Origin: Kangiellaceae bacterium
GTDB taxonomy: Bacteria; Pseudomonadota; Gammaproteobacteria; Enterobacterales; Kangiellaceae
Length of the DNA stretch: 5,561 nt
NCBI GenBank assembly: GCA_030148365.1
Contig: JASBTO010000037.1
Span: forward strand, 1 to 5,561
Direction: 5' to 3'
Shown piece after piece: positions 1 to 3,307 of the stretch. The notes beneath the pieces were generated by a model that saw only the letters and a list, made by a program, of their open reading frames with translations, was not told where the DNA came from and searched no databases. Each line of letters opens with the position of its first letter. Position 1 is the stretch's first letter. The translations under genes and the position numbers were made by a program.

Positions 1-1
1 C

Positions 2-547
2 ACTTCGGCCAAGTTCTCCGTCAAGTGGTGGGAGTTCGACATGGGCTGGCTGGTGATCAGCCTCCTCAAACCCCTGGGCCTGGTCAAGGTCAAGCGGGTG
101 CCGCCGAAACCCGCCGTCCACGCCGAGAAGGCGCTGGTGGACGGGGATACCCTGACCGCGGTAATCCACAACCGTTTTCAGGTGCTGGCCAGCTATTCCC
201 GTGAGGTCATCCTGCCGGTATTGCAGGAAGAGAAAAGCCGGGCGGGCAAAGCCGGCAAGAAAATGTTCCAGCGTGCCCGGGTGGCGCTGACCCGGGATCA
301 CTCCCTGGTACGCGAGGCTGACAAGGCCCGGCTGCAGGCACTGCTCGACCACAGCCAGACCTTGCAGGTGGTGCACCAGTATCAGGAGCAACTCAAGGCA
401 TTGTGGCAGCAGCGCTCTCTCGACAAGGACGAGCTGATCGCGGCGCTGAAGCAATGGTGTGCAGAAGCTGAAGCGACCGGAATCAAGGCTTTGCAGGATT
501 TCGCCAGACAACTGCGGACATTGGTACCGATGCCGGTTCCGGCCTGA
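2..547 (+). CDS. Fatty-acid (acyl-CoA/acyl-lipid delta-9 type) desaturase, 3' end only
   Basis: The gene enters the window from the left; reading frame 2 is open to the TGA at 545-547 and gives 181 residues with no start in view. The first residues, TSAKFSVKWWEFDMGW, match the end of the membrane di-iron desaturase domain of the DesA/DesB type, where this stretch directly follows the last histidine box (HNNHH); that box would lie just upstream, outside the window. These enzymes introduce a cis double bond into saturated acyl chains in the inner membrane, using di-iron and reduced electron carriers. The ATG at 41 lies inside the conserved domain and is not a credible start. The remaining ~140 residues form a charged, helical, probably cytoplasmic tail. 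Fragment residues ~89-174 resemble the helical part of ISL3-family transposases, but no catalytic transposase residues are visible. The family is clear; exact substrate and position specificity are not. Confidence -1.
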   Translation, partial: TSAKFSVKWWEFDMGWLVISLLKPLGLVKVKRVPPKPAVHAEKALVDGDTLTAVIHNRFQVLASYSREVILPVLQEEKSRAGKAGKKMFQRARVALTRDHSLVREADKARLQALLDHSQTLQVVHQYQEQLKALWQQRSLDKDELIAALKQWCAEAEATGIKALQDFARQLRTLVPMPVPA

Positions 548-572
548 AGCCGGCTCCGGCCACAGGCCGGAG
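539..572 (+). other. Two small GC-rich hairpins around the desaturase stop codon
   Basis: A 5-bp stem CCGGC/GCCGG (539-543 with 549-553) holds the stop codon in its loop. It is followed by, and overlaps by one base, a perfect 8-bp stem CTCCGGCC/GGCCGGAG (554-561 with 565-572) with an ACA loop. Neither has a following U-tract, so neither is a normal intrinsic terminator. They sit just before the real terminator and could protect the mRNA 3' end, or be chance in GC-rich sequence. Confidence -1.
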
Positions 573-582
573 AGCGCGCATA

Positions 583-609
583 AAAAAGCCCGGAAAATCC
601 GGGCTTTTT
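583..609. terminator. Bidirectional intrinsic terminator between desaturase and rpmG
   Basis: A perfect stem GCCCGGA/TCCGGGC (588-594 with 598-604) with an AAA loop is flanked by five A (583-587) and five T (605-609), which extend the pairing. Read from either strand it is a GC-rich hairpin followed by a U-run, so it can end transcription of the desaturase (stop 36 nt before it on +) and of rpmB-rpmG arriving on the minus strand (stop ~20 nt before it). Its position between two converging genes supports the call. Confidence -1.
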
Positions 610-629
610 CATTTTTGGAGGCGGGGAAA

Positions 630-785
630 TTACTTGATTTTCGCTTCCTTGTAGAGCACGTGTTTGCGCACTACGGGGTCGAATTTCTTGATTTCCATTT
701 TGCCGGGCATATTACGCTTGTTCTTGTCGGTCGTGTAGAAGTGACCGGTTTCAGCGGTGGATACCAATTTGATTTTGTCGCGCAT
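630..785 (-). CDS. rpmG: 50S ribosomal protein L33 (bL33)
   Basis: The gene encodes 51 residues, MRDKIKLVSTAETGHFYTTD... ending KHVLYKEAKIK. It aligns by eye over its full length with bacterial L33 (E. coli 55 aa, Pseudomonas 51 aa), a small protein of the large ribosomal subunit near the E site. It has no cysteines, so it is the zinc-free (C-minus) form. The ATG at 783-785 is supported by an AAGGAG sequence 7 nt upstream and by the family's usual N-terminus. It is the second gene of the rpmB-rpmG operon, with an 11-nt gap after the rpmB stop, and is followed by the terminator at 583-609. One oddity is Glu12, where the E. coli and Pseudomonas sequences I recall have Gly (SAGTGH against TAETGH here). 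It was not in the supplied list of candidate reading frames, probably because it is short. Confidence -1.
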   Translation of the reverse strand: MRDKIKLVSTAETGHFYTTDKNKRNMPGKMEIKKFDPVVRKHVLYKEAKIK

Positions 786-792
786 GACTCTG

Positions 793-798
793 CTCCTT
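793..798 (-). promoter_or_regulatory. rpmG ribosome binding site overlapping the rpmB stop codon
   Basis: On the minus strand AAGGAG lies 7 nt before the rpmG ATG. Two of its bases (797-798) belong to the rpmB TAA stop codon (797-799), so ribosomes finishing rpmB arrive on the rpmG initiation site. This suggests translational coupling to balance the two proteins. Confidence -1.
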
Positions 799-1033
799 AA
801 ACCTTGACGCCGCTGGCGCGGAGTTTCGCGAGGACACTGTCGATGCCCTGCTTGTCGATAATGCGCATGCCTTTGGCAGAAACACGCAGTTTGACGAAAC
901 GTTTCTCGCTTTCAACCCAGAACCTGTGGTTGTGCAGGTTCGGCAGAAAACGACGACGGGTGCGATTCTTCGCGTGGGAAACGTTGTTCCCGGTAATCGG
1001 CCGTTTGCCGGTTACTTGACATACTTTGGACAT
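797..1033 (-). CDS. rpmB: 50S ribosomal protein L28 (bL28)
   Basis: The gene encodes 78 residues beginning MSKVCQVTGKRP and containing the family blocks TRRRFLPNLHNHRFW and RLRVSAKGMRIIDK-type sequence (here KLRVSAKGMRIIDK). This is full-length L28, the same length as in Pseudomonas. L28 is a basic protein that binds 23S rRNA in the large subunit. The only cysteine is Cys5, so the zinc-binding CxxC form is excluded. I chose the ATG at 1031-1033 because GGAGG lies 5 nt upstream. A TTG four codons further up (1043-1045) extends the frame, but it overlaps that GGAGG and is not the start. It is the first gene of the operon with rpmG, driven by the promoter at 1114-1142. Confidence -1.
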   Translation of the reverse strand: MSKVCQVTGKRPITGNNVSHAKNRTRRRFLPNLHNHRFWVESEKRFVKLRVSAKGMRIIDKQGIDSVLAKLRASGVKV

Positions 1034-1038
1034 GGCTG

Positions 1039-1043
1039 CCTCC
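1039..1043 (-). promoter_or_regulatory. rpmB ribosome binding site
   Basis: GGAGG on the minus strand lies 5 nt before the ATG of rpmB. It is a strong Shine-Dalgarno match, and it decides the start against the upstream in-frame TTG at 1043-1045. Confidence -1.
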
Positions 1044-1064
1044 AAAAATTTCTGACTGCTGGCT

Positions 1065-1086
1065 CCGCGCTCAAAAAAGGCGCCGG
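1065..1086 (-). other. Hairpin with U-rich loop in the rpmB leader
   Basis: In the transcribed leader, GCGC (1083-1080) pairs with GCGC (1070-1067) around a 9-nt loop containing UUUUUU. Two more G-C pairs extend the stem after one bulged base at 1084 (1085-1086 with 1065-1066). The element lies about 20 nt upstream of the rpmB ribosome binding site. It could be a site for autoregulation or anti-termination, as known for other ribosomal protein operons, but there is no direct evidence of function. Confidence -1.
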
Positions 1087-1113
1087 AAACCGGGTGACCC
1101 GAAAAGGCCGCAC

Positions 1114-1142
1114 TTTATACCAGAACCACTACCCGATAGCAA
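1114..1142 (-). promoter_or_regulatory. Sigma70 promoter of rpmB-rpmG
   Basis: On the minus strand TTGCTA (1142-1137) and TATAAA (1119-1114) are separated by exactly 17 nt. They match the -35 and -10 consensus at four and five of six positions, and a TGG precedes the -10 box. Transcription would start near 1107, giving a leader of roughly 75 nt before the rpmB ATG. The site lies between radC and rpmB, so rpmB-rpmG can be transcribed independently of radC. Confidence -1.
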
Positions 1143-1184
1143 GAAAACCCGGCCGCTACGCGACATTGCTCCAAGATGGCGGAC

Positions 1185-1859
1185 CTAGATCAAACCGCGC
1201 TCCGCGAAGGATACAGCCTCACCATCTCCAATCACGAAATGATCCAGCAGCCGCACTTCCACCAGATCCAGCGCAGTTTTCAGTTGTCGGGTGATATTCC
1301 GGTCTGCGGCACTGGGCTCCGCGACCCCCGACGGGTGGTTGTGGGCCAGGATGATGGCGGCGGCGTTGACCTGCAAGGCCCGTTGAACCAGAACCCGGGC
1401 ATGGACCTGTGCCGAGGAGATGGAGCCGCGGAACAGCTCCTCCCAGGCGATGATCCGGTGCTGATTGTCGAGAAACAAAGCGGCGAAGACCTCATTGCCG
1501 TGGTGGGCAAGCTGCAGGCTCAGGTACTGGCGGGTGGCATCCGGACTGGTCAGGGCATCGCCGGCGCTGAGGCTCGCCTGCAAATAGCGGCGGCTGAGCT
1601 CGAGGGCAGCTTGCAGGAGGGCGTATCGGGCGGTGCCAAGGCCGGGCTGCCGGCAAAACTCGGCAACGGGTGCTGCCAGCAGTTTGCGCAGGTTACCGAA
1701 GGCGGTGAGTTGCTCCCGGGCCAGATCCACGGCGGTTCGACCCCGACTGCCGGTGTGCAGAAAGATGGCCAGTAATTCGGCGTCTGACAAGGCAGCCGGG
1801 CCCCGGTCGATGAGTTTTTCCCGGGGGCGTTCTCCCGGTGGCCATTCGCAGATTGACAT
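1185..1859 (-). CDS. radC: RadC family protein (JAB1/MPN-type metalloprotein, UPF0758)
   Basis: The gene encodes 224 residues, the usual family length, beginning MSICEWPPGERPREKL. Residues 1-95 form the N-terminal helical part, with ALSDAELLAIFL (23-34) and a helix-hairpin-helix-like segment PGLGTARYALLQAALEL (72-88). Residues ~103-224 form the JAB1/MPN-like domain. Its putative metal ligands are visible: Glu123, the HNHPSG motif at 173-178 (His173, His175; nt 1326-1343) and Asp186 in EPSAAD. The C-terminus FAERGLI is typical. The biochemical role is unresolved: the name comes from a radiation-sensitive E. coli mutant later reassigned to recG, and a DNA-related role is only presumed. The start ATG (1857-1859) has a weak upstream GGGA but matches the family N-terminus. 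radC is divergent from coaBC and precedes rpmB, a conserved gammaproteobacterial neighbourhood. I see no terminator after it. Confidence -1.
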   Translation of the reverse strand: MSICEWPPGERPREKLIDRGPAALSDAELLAIFLHTGSRGRTAVDLAREQLTAFGNLRKLLAAPVAEFCRQPGLGTARYALLQAALELSRRYLQASLSAGDALTSPDATRQYLSLQLAHHGNEVFAALFLDNQHRIIAWEELFRGSISSAQVHARVLVQRALQVNAAAIILAHNHPSGVAEPSAADRNITRQLKTALDLVEVRLLDHFVIGDGEAVSFAERGLI

Positions 1860-2021
1860 TCCCTGTCCCGTATCAGCAGCTTTGTTATTGATGGTAAAGG
1901 GAATTTTTCCGGGCGTCCCGGGCGATCAACTAGGATTGCTGTCAGCGAAATAGTAAACTGCGCTCTGGAGCCGCCTGCTGTTGGCGAGCCTTTGCGAGTC
2001 GCGTGGAGAGCCAAACCCGAT
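1860..2021. other. Divergent radC/coaBC intergenic region
   Basis: These 162 nt must hold the promoters of both radC (minus) and coaBC (+). For radC, TTTACC followed after 17 nt by TGATAC is visible, but the -10 match is poor. For coaBC there is no convincing -35/-10 pair; the nearest candidates have bad spacing (TTGCTG at 1936-1941 and TAAACT at 1954-1959 are only 12 nt apart). A short direct repeat CGGGCG occurs around 1911-1924. I see no gene, operator palindrome or riboswitch. Confidence -1.
2005..2010 (+). promoter_or_regulatory. coaBC ribosome binding site
   Basis: GGAGAG lies 11 nt before the ATG at 2022, slightly farther than ideal. It favours ATG 2022 over the in-frame TTG at 1992, which lies before the site and would add ten residues not expected for the family. 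Confidence -1.
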
Positions 2022-3233
2022 ATGGGACTGAAAGACAAAAAGATATTGCTGGCCGTTAGCGGCGGCATTGCCGCCTACAAGAGCGCAGAGCTTTGCCGGC
2101 AATTCATCCGGGAAGGCGCCAGCGTGCGGGTGGTAATGACCCGGGGAGCGCTGGCTTTTATCACGCCCATGACTTTCCAGGCGCTGTCCGGCAATCCGGT
2201 ACACACGGAGTTGCTGGATCCGGCCGCGGAAGCGGCCATGGGTCATATTGAATTGGCCCGCTGGGCGGATCTGGTCCTGATTGCGCCGGCCTCGGCCGGC
2301 TTTCTGGCCCGGCTGGCGGCGGGTATGGCTGACGATCTGCTCAGCACTTTATGTCTCGCCACATCCGCGCCGGTGGTTGCGGCGCCGGCCATGAACCAGC
2401 AAATGTGGGCCAATGCCGCTACCCGCGACAATATGGAGCGCTTGCAGTCGCGAGGTATTGCCCTCTGGGGTCCGGCGTCCGGTGATCAGGCCTGCGGTGA
2501 GGTCGGCCCCGGCCGTATGCTGGAGCCGTCGGATATCCTCGATCGGGTTCGGGACGAGTGCTTTGGCCGCCCCCTGCTCAAGGGCCGCAAGGTGGTCATC
2601 ACGGCCGGTCCGACCCGGGAAGCGATTGACCCGGTGCGCTATGTCTCCAACCACAGTTCCGGAAAGATGGGCTTTGCCCTTGCCGAAGCCGCCCGCGCCC
2701 TCGGAGCCGAGGTGGTGCTGGTGGCCGGTCCGGTGTCACTTGCTACGCCTGCCGGTTGCACGCGTATTGATGTGGAGTCAGCCCGGGAGATGCTGGCTGC
2801 CGTCGAATCCTCGCTAGGGGACGCGGCGCTGTTTATCGGCTGTGCGGCAGTGGCTGACTTCCGGCCCCGCGAGGTCGCGGATCAGAAACTCAAGAAGCCG
2901 GTACAGAATCCTGTTCTCGAACTGGAAGAAAACCCCGATATCCTGGCGACGGTCACGGCCCGATATCCGGAGGTGTTCAGCGTCGGATTTGCCGCCGAGA
3001 CCGGAAATCTTCTGGAGCATGCCGCCGCCAAGCTCGACAAAAAGAAAGTGGGTCTGATTTGCGCCAATGATGTCACCGCAGCGGACTCAGGTTTTAATAG
3101 TGATAAGAATACGATTGTGGCATTATGGCGGTCGAGCGGCGAACTCCGGCAAAGCCGCTTTGGACCAGACCACAAAAAAACAATAGCCGGAAATATCATA
3201 AGGCTGACGGCGGAATTGGCCGGCTGGCAGTAA
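2022..3233 (+). CDS. coaBC: Bifunctional phosphopantothenoylcysteine decarboxylase / phosphopantothenate-cysteine ligase
   Basis: The 403-residue product (E. coli CoaBC is about 406) makes 4'-phosphopantetheine in cytosolic coenzyme A synthesis: CoaB joins 4'-phosphopantothenate to cysteine using CTP, and CoaC decarboxylates the product using FMN. The N-terminal CoaC flavoprotein domain (~1-185) shows VSGGIAAYK (12-20), catalytic His75, the PAMNQQMW substrate motif (122-129, Asn125) and Cys158 in the flexible clamp. The CoaB domain (~188-403) shows ITAGPTREAIDPVRYVSNHS (193-212, Asn210), AAVADF (275-280) and Lys289. These positions coincide with the E. coli residue numbers I know. The ATG at 2022 fits both family start and binding site. 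No terminator follows, and algC begins 74 nt later on the same strand, so co-transcription is plausible. An A7 run at 3174-3180 near the 3' end is intact in frame. Confidence -1.
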   Translation: MGLKDKKILLAVSGGIAAYKSAELCRQFIREGASVRVVMTRGALAFITPMTFQALSGNPVHTELLDPAAEAAMGHIELARWADLVLIAPASAGFLARLAAGMADDLLSTLCLATSAPVVAAPAMNQQMWANAATRDNMERLQSRGIALWGPASGDQACGEVGPGRMLEPSDILDRVRDECFGRPLLKGRKVVITAGPTREAIDPVRYVSNHSSGKMGFALAEAARALGAEVVLVAGPVSLATPAGCTRIDVESAREMLAAVESSLGDAALFIGCAAVADFRPREVADQKLKKPVQNPVLELEENPDILATVTARYPEVFSVGFAAETGNLLEHAAAKLDKKKVGLICANDVTAADSGFNSDKNTIVALWRSSGELRQSRFGPDHKKTIAGNIIRLTAELAGWQ

Positions 3234-3307
3234 AAAATTTAACATACCGGGAAGGGGCCTCGCTGCGGAATAAGCACGGAATGCGGGCAGTCATGGGAAT
3301 CTGATTA
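3234..3307 (+). other. Short coaBC-algC spacer lacking dut
   Basis: The spacer is 74 nt, starting AT-rich (AAAAAATTTAAC after the coaBC stop). It contains no terminator hairpin and no credible promoter. A weak GGGA (3295-3298) lies 9 nt before the algC ATG. In pseudomonads and many other gammaproteobacteria dut (dUTPase) occupies this place; there is no room for it here and no recognisable remnant. Confidence -1.

Noticed and set aside
266..523. Transposase fragment or insertion-sequence remnant in the desaturase gene
   Set aside because: The similarity is in frame with the desaturase, with no terminal repeats, no target duplication and no catalytic residues. It is treated as a domain-level resemblance and not as a mobile element.
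41..547. Independent 168-residue gene starting at ATG 41
   Set aside because: The frame is open upstream to the window edge and the residues before the ATG match the conserved end of the desaturase domain, so the ATG is an internal methionine.
1176..1775. 199-codon open frame on the plus strand opposite radC
   Set aside because: It is antisense to a full-length RadC with intact HNHPSG and Asp motifs; its translation resembles no family and it has no supporting start signals.
3281..3304. Seven-codon mini-frame MRAVMGI ending 3 nt before the algC start
   Set aside because: It is in the algC frame with a TGA at 3302-3304, but has no good Shine-Dalgarno sequence and no amino-acid bias suggesting attenuation. 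Likely chance.
3278..3304. AlgU/sigmaE-like promoter (GGAATG, 16 nt, TCTGA) before algC
   Set aside because: The -35 box is a poor match to GAACTT, and the implied transcription start would fall at or after the ATG at 3308, so it cannot serve this start codon.
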